Source of the DNA: Syntrophaceae bacterium UBA1062
GTDB taxonomy: Bacteria > Desulfobacterota > Desulfomonilia > UBA1062
Reading direction: 5' to 3'
NCBI GenBank assembly: GCA_002316295.1
Contig: DCDF01000096.1
Span: 1-10,546, forward strand
Length of the DNA stretch: 10,546 nt
Shown here in pieces: positions 1 through 7,955 of this stretch (position 1 is the stretch's first letter; every line of letters begins with the position of its first letter). The position numbers and the translations under genes are program-made. The notes under the pieces are model-generated. The model worked only from the letters and a program-made list of their open reading frames with translations, ran no database searches and had not been told where the DNA came from.

Positions 1-735
1 GCCATCATGGACGATATGGTGTATGTGCTCGAGGCAAACCCCCGGGCATCGCGGACCGTGCCTCTGGTGTCCAAGGTCTGCAGCGTTCAGATGGCCCGGA
101 TCGCCACGAAGATCGCCCTTGGAAGCCGGCTCGGAGATTTCGATCTCAGCGCGCGGGTCATACCGCACTTCGGTGTGAAGGAGGCCGTGTTTCCGTTCAA
201 CATGTTTCCTGAGGTGGATCCGCTCCTCGGCCCCGAAATGCGATCCACCGGCGAGGTGCTGGGCATGGGCAAATCGTTCGGCCTTGCCTTCTACAAGGCG
301 TCGGAAGCGGGCAACCAGATCCTGCCCAAGGAGGGCACTGTACTCCTCACGGTCTCCCGGCGCGAGCGGCCGGCGGTTCTGGAGGTCGCCCAGCTCTTCG
401 ACTCTCTCGGGTTTTCTCTCTGGGCCACTCGCGGAACGCACAAATTTCTCCAGGAAAACGGGATCCCTTCACGGATGGTTCTCAAGCTCCATGAGGGAAG
501 GCCCAATATCATCGACGGCATCAAAAACAAGGAATATGACCTGATCATCAACACCCCCAGCGGCAAGCTGAGCAAGCACGACGACTCCTATATCCGCAAG
601 GCGGCCATCAGGTTCAGGCTGCCCTATATCACCACGCTCGCGGCCGCGATAGCGGCGGCCCGAGGGATCGAGGCCTACCGCAGGGGTAAGGATATGGTCA
701 AGTCGATCCAGGAGTATCACAAAGACATCCGGTGA
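1..735 (+). CDS. carB: Carbamoyl-phosphate synthetase large subunit, C-terminal part (5' end outside window)
   Basis: This is the last 244 residues of the large subunit that makes carbamoyl phosphate from bicarbonate, glutamine-derived ammonia and two ATP, for pyrimidine and arginine synthesis in the cytoplasm. The reading frame is open from base 1, so the gene starts upstream and the ATG at 7 is internal. The first residues contain EANPRASRTVP, the end of the second ATP-grasp (carbamate kinase) half, where CarB proteins usually read E-V-N-P-R-A-S/A-R-T-V-P. From about residue 110 of the visible part comes the MGS-like allosteric domain: GTVLLTVS, the ATRGT element, the KLHEGRPNIID block and IINTPSG, all conserved in CarB. 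The stop is TGA at 733-735. It is convergent with the fatty-acid gene cluster and unlikely to be functionally linked to it. Identification is secure; only the truncation by the window limits it. Confidence 0.97.
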   Translation, partial: AIMDDMVYVLEANPRASRTVPLVSKVCSVQMARIATKIALGSRLGDFDLSARVIPHFGVKEAVFPFNMFPEVDPLLGPEMRSTGEVLGMGKSFGLAFYKASEAGNQILPKEGTVLLTVSRRERPAVLEVAQLFDSLGFSLWATRGTHKFLQENGIPSRMVLKLHEGRPNIIDGIKNKEYDLIINTPSGKLSKHDDSYIRKAAIRFRLPYITTLAAAIAAARGIEAYRRGKDMVKSIQEYHKDIR

Positions 736-1222
736 ACGATCCCGAAACGAAATTGATGTTGCTTTTTTGGCACTTAAGGAATATGTTTTATCTGTCTCCT
801 GTGCAGCATAGGGTTGAAAAAAAGGGGGCTTTAACAAGGTGCTATTTTGTAGTGCACATGGTATGACCGTCTTGTGTACGGGCGCAACGAAATTACGATA
901 TGCATTATGCACAGGGGACACAACTTTTTCACCCGGCAACCCGCTCCTGAAATAGAGCACATCACCCTTCCCACCATCGGCACCTCATACTGCGCTCCTG
1001 CAGGAACCGCACGGACGGCCGGAGATTTGCTGCAAAACCCGACGCGACCGGCAGGGCGATCTTTACGACTTGTCGTTTCGATAGCGCCTGGCTGAAAAAG
1101 ACCGTGCCCGGATCCGAAGATGCCTCTGTCGGGATTCAGCACGGCAGTGCAGGAGGCACGGTGCGCCGCCTTCGTGTGCATGCCCTCACAGTGACCCCTC
1201 TTCTCCGGGCACTCATTCAGGA
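736..1222. other. 487-base intergenic region between convergent genes; no convincing gene
   Basis: Between the carB stop and the stop of the 620-aa acyl-CoA dehydrogenase I see no coding region I would defend. The open frames here (for example minus 831-1346, which runs into the dehydrogenase, and plus 874-1095) show no recognisable family and no good ribosome binding site. The first 100 bases after carB are AT-richer than the flanks. There is an 11-base inverted repeat TGCAT-T-ATGCA at 901-911 and small GC-rich inverted repeats near 1140-1165 (GCAC/GTGC types). No hairpin with a following T-run is visible on either strand, so neither convergent transcript has an obvious intrinsic terminator. 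An unrecognised small RNA or decayed gene cannot be excluded. Confidence 0.6.
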
Positions 1223-3085
1223 CTATGAAAACGCCGGAAAAACGGCATGAGCATCCCCGATATCCAGCTTTCCTCCCCGCAGGATGGCATCGATTTTTCC
1301 GAAGTATTTGGGAAACTCTGTGGCGAGCCAGAACTCGGAGGAACACACCTTGCCGTGATAAAATGCCGCCTCGGCATCACTCCCGAGTCCGGCGGCCGGG
1401 TCTTTGCCCCCTGTGCCGCCGGTGAGGGCTGCGAGCTTCGGCTTGGCCAGTTTCAGGCACCACAGGTGCATCCATGCGATCAGAACATCGGAAACAGCCC
1501 TGCGAAGCGGATCGATGTTCATCAGCAGGACCGTGAGTTGACCGGAATCCATCAGCGACTTCATGAGACCCACGGCTTCGTCAAGACAATCGATAGCCTC
1601 GAGAAGCGAATTCCGATGATTCTCCCCGACAATCCCCGCTGCACTTTCGATGGTCCGGCGGATTCTTTCCTTCAAGACGTTATATTTGTACTGTCCCGGA
1701 TCCATCAGGATCTTTCTGATGACCAGGTCCAGAGACTGGATGCCGTTCGTTCCCTCGACGATCGACAGCGCCTTGCAGTCCACGGCAAGCTGCTCCACCG
1801 GATATTCAGAGCAATAGCCGTACCCGCCGTGTACCTGTATCGCTTCGGCTGTAATCCGCCATACCATATCCGAGTTTCCCGCCTTGACAAGGGGGATGAG
1901 AAAGTCTGTCAGCGCCTTGGCTTCTCTGGCTTCCTCCCCTTCCAGCAGCCCCTGGAGATCGATCTGGCGGGAGACGTAGTAAGAGAGCATCCTCCCGCCC
2001 TCCACCCAGGATTTCATCCACAGGAGCATTCTCTGCACATCCGGGTGCTCGATAATAGGCACCTTGGGCGCATCAGGCTCGAACATCCGGGTTACGTGAG
2101 ACCCCTGCAGTCTGGTCCGCGCATATTCCACAGCCTGGTTATAGGCGGCGGAAGAGCCGCCCAGGGCCATGATGCCGACCTCGAGCCGCGTCTCGTTGAG
2201 CATGTGGAACATGATGTTCATTCCTCTCCCCCGCTCTCCCAGGAGATAGCCGATGCACCGGTCGTCTTCGCCGAATGACATGGAGCAGGTGGCGGAGCCG
2301 TGAGCGCCCATCTTTTTCTCGATGCCGGTGCAGTACACGTCGTTGCGTTCGCCGAGAGAGCCGTCCTCGCGCACAAGGTATTTGGGAACGATAAACAGAG
2401 AAATCCCTTTCGTGCCCGGCGGGTCCCCCTCGATGCGCGCCAGGACCGGATAGACGATCTGTTCGGTAATGTCCTGGTCTCCATTGGTAATGAAGCACTT
2501 CCGCCCCGTGATCCGGTAGGTGCCGTCAGCCTGAGGCACGGCTTTTGTTTTCAGCGCTCCCACATCGGATCCGGCCTCGGGCTCTGTGAGACACATGGTG
2601 CCGCCCCACTCACCGGAAAGCAGCTTCGGCACATAGAGGGCCTTCTGTTCAGGAGAACCGAAACGCCGGATCATGAGTGCGGCGCCGTGTCCGAGCATGA
2701 GAAAGAGCATGAGCGCCCCCCCGGCACCGCAGAACATCTCCCAGCAGCACGTCTGAACGTCCAGCGGCATGCCGGAACCGCCGATGGCCGGATCGTCGGA
2801 GATGCTTAAGAATCCTGCATCGAGAAGGGTCCGGGCCGCCTCTTTGTACCCGGGAGGCAATTTCACAGACCGGGTATCCGGGTCGTACGTGCAGCCCTGT
2901 CTGTGCCCTGCGGTGTTCACGGGAAAGAGCTGATCTTTGGCGATTCTCTGCGCCAGACGGATCGTATCCTCGTACATCCCGCGATCGAAGTGCTCGTAGC
3001 GCGTGTATGCATTCATTTTTTCCAGTTCCAGGAATTCGAACAGGGTGAATCTGAGGTCCCGTTCATCGATAAGATATTTCCCCAC
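1223..3085 (-). CDS. Acyl-CoA dehydrogenase, long form with C-terminal domain (DmdC-like family)
   Basis: This 620-aa FAD enzyme should oxidise an acyl-CoA to the 2-enoyl-CoA and pass electrons to electron-transfer flavoprotein. The length is well above the ~380 aa of standard family members. It fits the subgroup with an N-terminal extension (NYL/KYL-type start, DERDLRFTLFEFL) and an extra C-terminal helical domain, which includes 3-methylmercaptopropionyl-CoA dehydrogenase DmdC and many unassigned fatty acyl-CoA dehydrogenases. Visible motifs are the FAD/substrate loop CLTEPEAGSD (165-174), KCFITNGD (196-203), HGGYGYCSEYPVEQ (419-432) and IVEGTNGIQ (442-450). Glu444 in that last motif aligns with the catalytic base of medium-chain acyl-CoA dehydrogenase (Glu376). 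Thr299-Arg300 occupies the alternative position (Thr255 in MCAD). The start is GTG at 3083-3085, preceded by a strong AAAGGAG. It is the last gene of the minus-strand series, 112 bases after the crotonase. The exact substrate is not readable; DmdC activity itself should not be assumed. Confidence 0.9.
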   Translation of the reverse strand: MGKYLIDERDLRFTLFEFLELEKMNAYTRYEHFDRGMYEDTIRLAQRIAKDQLFPVNTAGHRQGCTYDPDTRSVKLPPGYKEAARTLLDAGFLSISDDPAIGGSGMPLDVQTCCWEMFCGAGGALMLFLMLGHGAALMIRRFGSPEQKALYVPKLLSGEWGGTMCLTEPEAGSDVGALKTKAVPQADGTYRITGRKCFITNGDQDITEQIVYPVLARIEGDPPGTKGISLFIVPKYLVREDGSLGERNDVYCTGIEKKMGAHGSATCSMSFGEDDRCIGYLLGERGRGMNIMFHMLNETRLEVGIMALGGSSAAYNQAVEYARTRLQGSHVTRMFEPDAPKVPIIEHPDVQRMLLWMKSWVEGGRMLSYYVSRQIDLQGLLEGEEAREAKALTDFLIPLVKAGNSDMVWRITAEAIQVHGGYGYCSEYPVEQLAVDCKALSIVEGTNGIQSLDLVIRKILMDPGQYKYNVLKERIRRTIESAAGIVGENHRNSLLEAIDCLDEAVGLMKSLMDSGQLTVLLMNIDPLRRAVSDVLIAWMHLWCLKLAKPKLAALTGGTGGKDPAAGLGSDAEAAFYHGKVCSSEFWLATEFPKYFGKIDAILRGGKLDIGDAHAVFPAFS

Positions 3086-3092
3086 CTCTTCT

Positions 3093-3099
3093 CTCCTTT
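3093..3099 (-). promoter_or_regulatory. Ribosome binding site fixing a GTG start for the 620-aa dehydrogenase
   Basis: On the minus strand AAAGGAG lies 7 bases before the GTG at 3083-3085. No ATG lies near this position, and the encoded start V/M-GKYLIDERDL matches the usual N-terminus of this dehydrogenase subgroup, so GTG is the likely start. The 112-base gap to the preceding crotonase gene (3086-3197) shows no other clear element. Confidence 0.7.
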
Positions 3100-3197
3100 A
3101 TCGCCTATCCCCGATCTGCGTTCGTCCGGCCGCACGCCTGCCCCCGGCTCCCGCATTTGGAGAGGACAACGATGTATCGCCCGCCGGCGGCCCGGTA

Positions 3198-4001
3198 TTA
3201 TCCCTTGTAAAACGACTGAATCAGCTTGAAAAACTCGCCCGAGAAAACCATGACGGTCTGGTTGCGGTTCTCGAGATTTACCGCACTCTGGAGCGAAGAG
3301 GCATGGAGATTCTCTTCAAGCACCCGCTTTGTGAGCTTCAGCCCGCCCACGCTCTTACCCGTCATCATCCGGGCATAGGAAAGGGCCGCTTCCACCAGCT
3401 CTTCCCTGGGGACCACCCTGCTGACCAGCCCCATCTTCTCCGCCTCATCCGCTCGAACTTTCCTGCCGGTGTACAGCATGTCGGAGGCATGAGAGAGTCC
3501 AACCAGCCGTGGCAGGAAATAGGAGCATCCGAGCTCGCCGCCGGAAAGCCCGATATTGATGAATGAGGCCACGAAATATGCCTCTGGGCTCGCAACCCGG
3601 ATGTCGCTCGCAAGGGTCATGGCGAACCCTCCTCCCGCAGCGGGCCCGTTCACGGCGGATATGACCGGCTGTGGTATCCTTCGCAAACCCAGAACCAGCG
3701 ATGCGTACCGCTCCTGCACGATCTTCAGGAACCGTTCAGGGTCCGCGAATGCATCCGTGTCCTTGTGAACCACGGCGTCGTTCAGGTCGGCACCGGATGA
3801 AAATCCCCTGCCGGCGCCGGTTATGACGAGGACTCTGATGGAATCGTCTCTGGACAATTCTCCGAACAGCCGTTCGAAATCCTCGAGCATTTCCACATTG
3901 ATGGCGTTGAGCTGGTCCGGACGGTTCATGGTGACCAGCCCGATCGAAGGCTCCCGTTCCTCGAAGAGCAGCGTTCTGAACTCCCGTGTGCCTGCGCTCA
4001 T
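3198..4001 (-). CDS. Enoyl-CoA hydratase/isomerase (crotonase) family protein lacking both canonical hydratase glutamates
   Basis: A 267-aa crotonase-fold protein, normal in length. The oxyanion-hole segments are present: GAGRGFSSGADL (62-73) and GPAAGGGFAM (119-128). The residues aligned with the two hydratase glutamates of rat mitochondrial enoyl-CoA hydratase are not acidic: Ala127 replaces Glu144 and Phe147 replaces Glu164. Instead the active-site loop reads GLSGGELGCSYFLPRLVG (151-168), one residue longer than in the rat enzyme, with a single acidic residue, Glu156. This 'GLS-x-x-D/E-x-G-x-S' pattern occurs in a sizeable set of bacterial crotonases of uncertain reaction. It could act as an isomerase, a hydratase with a different acid/base, or a hydrolase. 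The ATG at 3999-4001 overlaps the TGA of the upstream ligase by four bases (ATGA), with GGGAG just upstream, so translational coupling is likely. Family assignment is firm; the reaction is open. Confidence 0.88.
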   Translation of the reverse strand: MSAGTREFRTLLFEEREPSIGLVTMNRPDQLNAINVEMLEDFERLFGELSRDDSIRVLVITGAGRGFSSGADLNDAVVHKDTDAFADPERFLKIVQERYASLVLGLRRIPQPVISAVNGPAAGGGFAMTLASDIRVASPEAYFVASFINIGLSGGELGCSYFLPRLVGLSHASDMLYTGRKVRADEAEKMGLVSRVVPREELVEAALSYARMMTGKSVGGLKLTKRVLEENLHASSLQSAVNLENRNQTVMVFSGEFFKLIQSFYKG

Positions 4002-5677
4002 GATCTCCCTTCCCTTTTCTTTTTGTCCATATCCCTGACCTCCCGCCGCATGATCTTGCCGATGGCGCTCTTGGGGAGCTGATCGATGAACTCCACCTGT
4101 GTCGGCACCTTGTAGCCGGTCATCTTCCCCTTGCAGTATGCGATCACTTCCTGCTCAGTGAGCGTCTCGCCCGGCTGAACGACGACGTAGGCCTTCACCG
4201 TCTCCCCGCGGTACTCGTCCGGAACACCGATGCAGCACGCTTCCAGAATCTTCGGATGACCGAAGAGTATCTCGTCGACCTCCTTGGGATAGATATTGAA
4301 ACCGCTGGCGCATATCATGTCTTTCTTGCGGTCGGATATGGTCAGATAGCCGTCCTCGTCGAAAAACCCGATGTCTCCGGTGTAAAACCATCCGTCCTTC
4401 AGGGCCTGGGCGGTCTCCTCCGGCTTCTTGTAGTAGCCGGACATGACTTGGGGGCCCTTGATGCAGATTTCCCCGGCCTCTTTCGGGGGAAGCTCGCGAG
4501 TGCCTGTATCCAGGTCCACGATCTTGATGTCCGTACCGGGAAGCGGCACTCCTACGGTTCCGAACTTCACCTTGCCGCCCCAGGGTGTCACGGTCGCGAA
4601 GGCCGTGTTCTCGGTCGCCCCGTACACATCGTAGATGATCGCTCCGTGGAGCTGTCTCAGCTGGCTCAGGGTGTCTTCGGGAAGCGGAGCGGCGCCGCCG
4701 AAGTAGCCTTTCACAAACGAGAGGTTCATCTTCCGGAATTTTTCGTTTCTCAGAAGCCCGGTATAGATGGTGGGCACGCCGGGAAGAAACGTGGGCTTGA
4801 ACTTGGAGAGCATTTCCACAATGGCGCCGGGCTCCGGCTTCGGCACGAGCGTACAGCACCAGCCGTTCCAGATGGGGAGGTTCTGGCCCACCGAGTAACC
4901 CGCGGAATGAAAGATCGGATAGATGCCCAGGAGGTTCTCGTATGTATCCTTGAGATCCGGAAACCATGCCGAAAACTGCTGGACGACCGAGGAGATGTTG
5001 GCATGGGTCAGCATCGCCCCCTTGCTCACCCCCGTCGTTCCTCCGGTGTAGATCAAGGCTGCAAGTTCGTCCCACCGTGCTTTGTTCTCGACAGGCATAT
5101 CCGGATATTTTCCGATGAGATCCATGAACTGATACACACCCGGCTGCGGCTCCACCTTCCGGAACATGGCTTTTTTCACATAGGGAAAGAGCTGCTTCTT
5201 CGGGAAGGGGAGATAATCGCTGATATGGCAGGTGATGATCGTGCGAATCTTCGTCTCCGCCTTGAGCTTGAGCGCCCGGGGCAGGAGCAGGTCGAGCGTT
5301 ACCAGCATTGTGGCGTCCGAATCGTCGAGCTGGTGTGCCAGTTCGCGCTCGGTATAGAGCGGATTGTTCATCGCAGTCACGGCCCCGAGGCGATAGACGG
5401 CGTGATTGGCGATGACCATCTGAGGAATGTTGGGAAGGAGCATCGCCACCTTGTCGCCTTCCTTCACCCCGAGATCGGCAAGCGCCCGCGCAAAGCGGTT
5501 GACGAGCCCTTCATACTCCCGATAGGTGATTTTTTTCCCCATATAGACAAAGGCCACGCGATCCGGATATTTTGCGGCGACCTGGCTGAGCCTTTCCGCC
5601 ATGGTGATCTTTTCCGGCTCGAACTCCGTGGGCACGCCCGGTGCATACGATTTATGCCACAAACGTTCCAAGGACAT
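3998..5677 (-). CDS. Long-chain-type acyl-CoA ligase (AMP-forming, FadD-like)
   Basis: A 559-aa member of the ANL superfamily that should activate a free carboxylic acid with ATP to an acyl-adenylate and then to the CoA thioester, the entry step to the pathway encoded here. The signature blocks are all present in order: the P-loop YTGGTTGVSKG (210-220), the substrate/adenylate motif VYGATEN (351-357), YTGDIGFF (432-439) with Arg450 in ISDRKKDMI, the hinge region GFNIYPKEVDEIL (459-471) and the C-terminal catalytic lysine Lys541 in KSAIGKIMRR. Length is typical of FadD-type enzymes. The ATG at 5675-5677 follows an excellent AAGGAGGAGG (5683-5692). Its stop overlaps the next crotonase start. 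A 138-base gap separates it from the preceding isomerase gene. Substrate chain length or branching cannot be told from the sequence; ring-containing acids are possible too. Confidence 0.93.
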   Translation of the reverse strand: MSLERLWHKSYAPGVPTEFEPEKITMAERLSQVAAKYPDRVAFVYMGKKITYREYEGLVNRFARALADLGVKEGDKVAMLLPNIPQMVIANHAVYRLGAVTAMNNPLYTERELAHQLDDSDATMLVTLDLLLPRALKLKAETKIRTIITCHISDYLPFPKKQLFPYVKKAMFRKVEPQPGVYQFMDLIGKYPDMPVENKARWDELAALIYTGGTTGVSKGAMLTHANISSVVQQFSAWFPDLKDTYENLLGIYPIFHSAGYSVGQNLPIWNGWCCTLVPKPEPGAIVEMLSKFKPTFLPGVPTIYTGLLRNEKFRKMNLSFVKGYFGGAAPLPEDTLSQLRQLHGAIIYDVYGATENTAFATVTPWGGKVKFGTVGVPLPGTDIKIVDLDTGTRELPPKEAGEICIKGPQVMSGYYKKPEETAQALKDGWFYTGDIGFFDEDGYLTISDRKKDMICASGFNIYPKEVDEILFGHPKILEACCIGVPDEYRGETVKAYVVVQPGETLTEQEVIAYCKGKMTGYKVPTQVEFIDQLPKSAIGKIMRREVRDMDKKKREGRS

Positions 5678-5815
5678 AGATTCCTCCTCCTTTTATTGAG
5701 TTACGTATAATCCCGGCTGCTGATTTCATTGCAAAGGCACTGCTCTCATGAAAACGTTCCTTCGCTTACTCTGTACTCCGGCTCCACCTCCTTTCACCCT
5801 TCATGTCCAGTCCCT

Positions 5816-6649
5816 TTACCTGCCCTTAAACATCGGGGTACGCTTTTCGAGAAAGGCTGCGACCGCCTCCATCATGTCTTCGTTGGGAACGACCGAAGCA
5901 TTCTTCTGCGCCACGTATTCCAGACCCTGGTGGAGCCCGTGATCGCGGGTGTAGTTCGCGACCTCCTTCACCCCCTGCACGGCGAGCGGGGACAGCCCGG
6001 CGATCTCCTCCGCGAGCTTTCCGGCTTCTTCCAGCAGGGCCTGACGGTCAGGGCAGAGCCTGGTGATGTACCCCATCCTCAGCGCCTCTTCAGCGGTGAA
6101 GTCCCTTCCCGTCATGGCCAGCTCGCGGTACCAGCCCTGTCCGATGATATACGGGAGACGCTGCAGTGTGCCGATATCCGCGATGATGGCTATCCGAGTC
6201 TCTCTGATGGAAAAGATCGCGTCCTGTGATGCGATCCTGATATCGCAGGCACTGGTGAGGTCCACGCCCCCGCCGATGCAGTGCCCGTGGATCGCGGCTA
6301 TGACCGGCTTCCTGCACTTCTCGATCGCCGTCATGCTTGCCTGGAGCTCCTTGATCTTCCGGTACAGCCAGTCCCGATACACGGCAGACCCGTCACCGAG
6401 CAGCACCTGGGCCGCGACAAGATCGAGACCGGCGGTAAAGCTCTTTCCTTCCGCCCTGACGACTACGACCCGCACCTCGGGGTCGGCGTCGAATTCCTCG
6501 AAACACCGGGTAATCTCTTCGAAAAACTCCATGGTCATGGTGTTGCGCTGCTGCGGCCGGTTCAGTACCAGCCATGCCACGTGCCCGCTTCTCTCGATCT
6601 TCAGACAGGGTTGCGCGCAATCCGTTGTTCCGCCTTTTCCTGACGTCAT
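5816..6649 (-). CDS. Crotonase of the delta3,5-delta2,4-dienoyl-CoA isomerase type
   Basis: A 277-aa crotonase. After the oxyanion-hole segment AEGKSFTAGLDL comes GHCIGGGVDLTSACDIR, and then SIRETRIAIIADIGTLQRLP. Three acidic residues, Asp130, Glu150 and Asp158, match in context and spacing (+20, +8) the active-site residues Asp176, Glu196 and Asp204 of rat peroxisomal/mitochondrial delta3,5-delta2,4-dienoyl-CoA isomerase (ECH1). That enzyme shifts two double bonds when unsaturated fatty acids with odd-numbered double bonds are degraded. The ATG at 6647-6649 has a good upstream AGGAAGG. It lies 58 bases after the racemase gene. The role inferred is to clear conjugation or double bonds that block beta-oxidation. 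An ordinary enoyl-CoA hydratase is less likely, since Asp130 replaces the first hydratase glutamate. Activity on another dienoyl-CoA, including alicyclic ones, remains possible. Confidence 0.87.
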   Translation of the reverse strand: MTSGKGGTTDCAQPCLKIERSGHVAWLVLNRPQQRNTMTMEFFEEITRCFEEFDADPEVRVVVVRAEGKSFTAGLDLVAAQVLLGDGSAVYRDWLYRKIKELQASMTAIEKCRKPVIAAIHGHCIGGGVDLTSACDIRIASQDAIFSIRETRIAIIADIGTLQRLPYIIGQGWYRELAMTGRDFTAEEALRMGYITRLCPDRQALLEEAGKLAEEIAGLSPLAVQGVKEVANYTRDHGLHQGLEYVAQKNASVVPNEDMMEAVAAFLEKRTPMFKGR

Positions 6650-6689
6650 TGGATCACCTTCCTTCTATCAATACATCGTGCACCGCTTT

Positions 6690-6701
6690 GCATGTACATG
6701 C
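6690..6701. repeat. 12-base perfect palindrome GCATGTACATGC between two operon genes
   Basis: GCATGTACATGC equals its own reverse complement. It sits in the 58-base gap, just after the racemase stop and well before the isomerase ribosome binding site. With no loop it is a poor RNA hairpin and has no T-run, so a protein-binding site or chance are both possible. Confidence 0.4.
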
Positions 6702-6707
6702 GGCTGC

Positions 6708-7889
6708 TCAGCTGAAAAGCCCTTCTCTGGCGAAAACATCGATCTCCTGCTCCGAATAACCCAGCTCCTTGAGCACTTCCCGGGTATGGGTGCCGGCCTG
6801 CACGCCGGCCTTCGTATATTCCTGTTTTGTTTCCGAGAACCTGATGGGGTTGGCGAGTTGCCTCACCTTCTGTCCTGATGCGAGTTCGAGCTCAACCACA
6901 AGGCCCCTCTTTTTCGTATGCGGATCGTCCAGTGCCTCGGAGAGAGACAGGACAGGGTCGACGCACGCGTCGGTTCTATCGAAAATCTCCATCCACTCGT
7001 CTCTTGTCTTTGACTTCATGACTGCCCGGATCTCGTCTTTGACCTCCTCCAAATTCGGCGGGGTCACGCCTCCTCCTATCAGGTCCGGACGACCGAGAGC
7101 GTTGCAGAAGGCGGCGAAGAACTGGGGTTCGAGGCCGCCGAAGCTCACATATCCACCATCTTTGGTCTCGTAGAAGTCATAGAGCGATCCGCCGTTTAAG
7201 AGAAATCCCTCGCGTCCTGGCTCCTGGCCGTCGACGAGATAAGCGCCCGCCACCAGGGCGTTGAACGCGATCGTGCCGTCGGTCATGGAGATGTCGATAT
7301 GCTGGCCTCTGCCGGTGTTCGTACGGCTGATCACCGCAGCGAGAATCCCGATCACGGCGTTGTTCGATCCCGAGGCCACATCCGCGATCTGCATGCCCAG
7401 AGGCGACGGCCCGGCGTCTTTTCTGCCGGAATAGGACATGAGGCCCGAACGGGCGAGGTAGTTGATGTCGTGACCGGCCCGCCCGCTGATCGGGCTGTCC
7501 TGGCCGTAGCCGGTGAGAGAGCAGTAGATTAGCGCTGGATTGATTTTCTTCAGGCTCTCGTAATCGAGGCCGAATCTGGCCATCACCCCCGGGCGGAACT
7601 GCTCGATCAGGATGTCATAGCGCCCAAGCAGCTGATGAACGATGCGAACCGCCCGTGCATCTTTCAGGTTGAGTGCGAGGCAGCGCTTTCCCCGCCCCAG
7701 GTAGGCCGTGGCGAACGACAGATCCGTGCCCGGGAAAAACGGCGGGGCGAACGCGGCCATGTCGGGCCTGGAGCCCGAAGTTATCCGGAGCACCTCCGCT
7801 CCCATGTCGGCAAGATTCATGGTCGCGAAGGGTCCGGGAAGAAGCGTGGTGAAATCCAGAATCTTCAGTCCTTCAAGAGGTCCTGCCAT
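6708..7889 (-). CDS. Alpha-methylacyl-CoA racemase-like protein (CaiB/BaiF, family III)
   Basis: A 393-aa protein of the CaiB/BaiF (class III CoA-transferase) fold. Several stretches match alpha-methylacyl-CoA racemase (AMACR/MCR), which inverts 2-methylacyl-CoAs between the R and S forms so that S-specific dehydrogenases can act. GHDINYLARSG holds His140 and QIADVASG holds Asp170. These have the same 30-residue spacing as the His126/Asp156 pair of the mycobacterial racemase. GGLEPQFF (251-258) resembles the GAIEPQFY segment carrying a third acidic residue, here Glu254. FDRTDACVDPVL near the C-terminus is also racemase-like. The ATG at 7887-7889 has GGGAG upstream. It lies 66 bases after the 380-aa dehydrogenase. 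A true CoA-transferase is the main alternative, since Asp170 is also the aspartate used by those enzymes, but the His and the C-terminal match favour racemase. Confidence 0.85.
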   Translation of the reverse strand: MAGPLEGLKILDFTTLLPGPFATMNLADMGAEVLRITSGSRPDMAAFAPPFFPGTDLSFATAYLGRGKRCLALNLKDARAVRIVHQLLGRYDILIEQFRPGVMARFGLDYESLKKINPALIYCSLTGYGQDSPISGRAGHDINYLARSGLMSYSGRKDAGPSPLGMQIADVASGSNNAVIGILAAVISRTNTGRGQHIDISMTDGTIAFNALVAGAYLVDGQEPGREGFLLNGGSLYDFYETKDGGYVSFGGLEPQFFAAFCNALGRPDLIGGGVTPPNLEEVKDEIRAVMKSKTRDEWMEIFDRTDACVDPVLSLSEALDDPHTKKRGLVVELELASGQKVRQLANPIRFSETKQEYTKAGVQAGTHTREVLKELGYSEQEIDVFAREGLFS

Positions 7890-7955
7890 GATGTCGGCTC
7901 CCTTTCTCTTTCACGGCGGGCGGCCGGCTCATGGGCGGCCTCCCGCACGCTTCTC

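Noticed and set aside
760..810. Plus-strand promoter-like TTGCTT-N17-TATGTT and a TGGCAC resembling a sigma54 -24 element after carB
   Set aside because: No plus-strand gene follows, the -35 match is 3 of 6, and no -12 GC element is at the right distance from TGGCAC.
1233..1246. Small hairpin GCCG/CGGC with nearby Ts at the end of the 620-aa dehydrogenase gene
   Set aside because: Only four base pairs, lies inside the coding region, and the T-run is short; too weak for a terminator.
831..1346. Minus-strand open frame of 171 codons in the gap after carB
   Set aside because: It overlaps the end of the dehydrogenase in another frame, is Cys/Arg/Gly-rich without recognisable motif, and has no convincing start.
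1247..2278. Long plus-strand open frame of 343 codons opposite the 620-aa dehydrogenase
   Set aside because: Antisense shadow of a well-conserved gene in GC-rich DNA; no family resemblance and no ribosome binding site that stands out.
4256..5710. Very long plus-strand open frame of 484 codons opposite the acyl-CoA ligase
   Set aside because: The minus strand carries all AMP-ligase motifs in order; the plus-strand translation shows no domain and is explained by codon bias of the true gene.
5693..5760. Possible minus-strand promoter before the ligase: TTGCAA, then TATACG
   Set aside because: Spacer is 19 bases and the -10 match is poor; translation signals are strong but I cannot support a separate promoter.
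7915..7945. GC-rich inverted/direct repeats (GGCCG/CGGCC, GGGCGGCC) between the 380-aa dehydrogenase and the racemase
   Set aside because: Five-base arms with a nine-base loop and no T-run; expected in GC-rich DNA.
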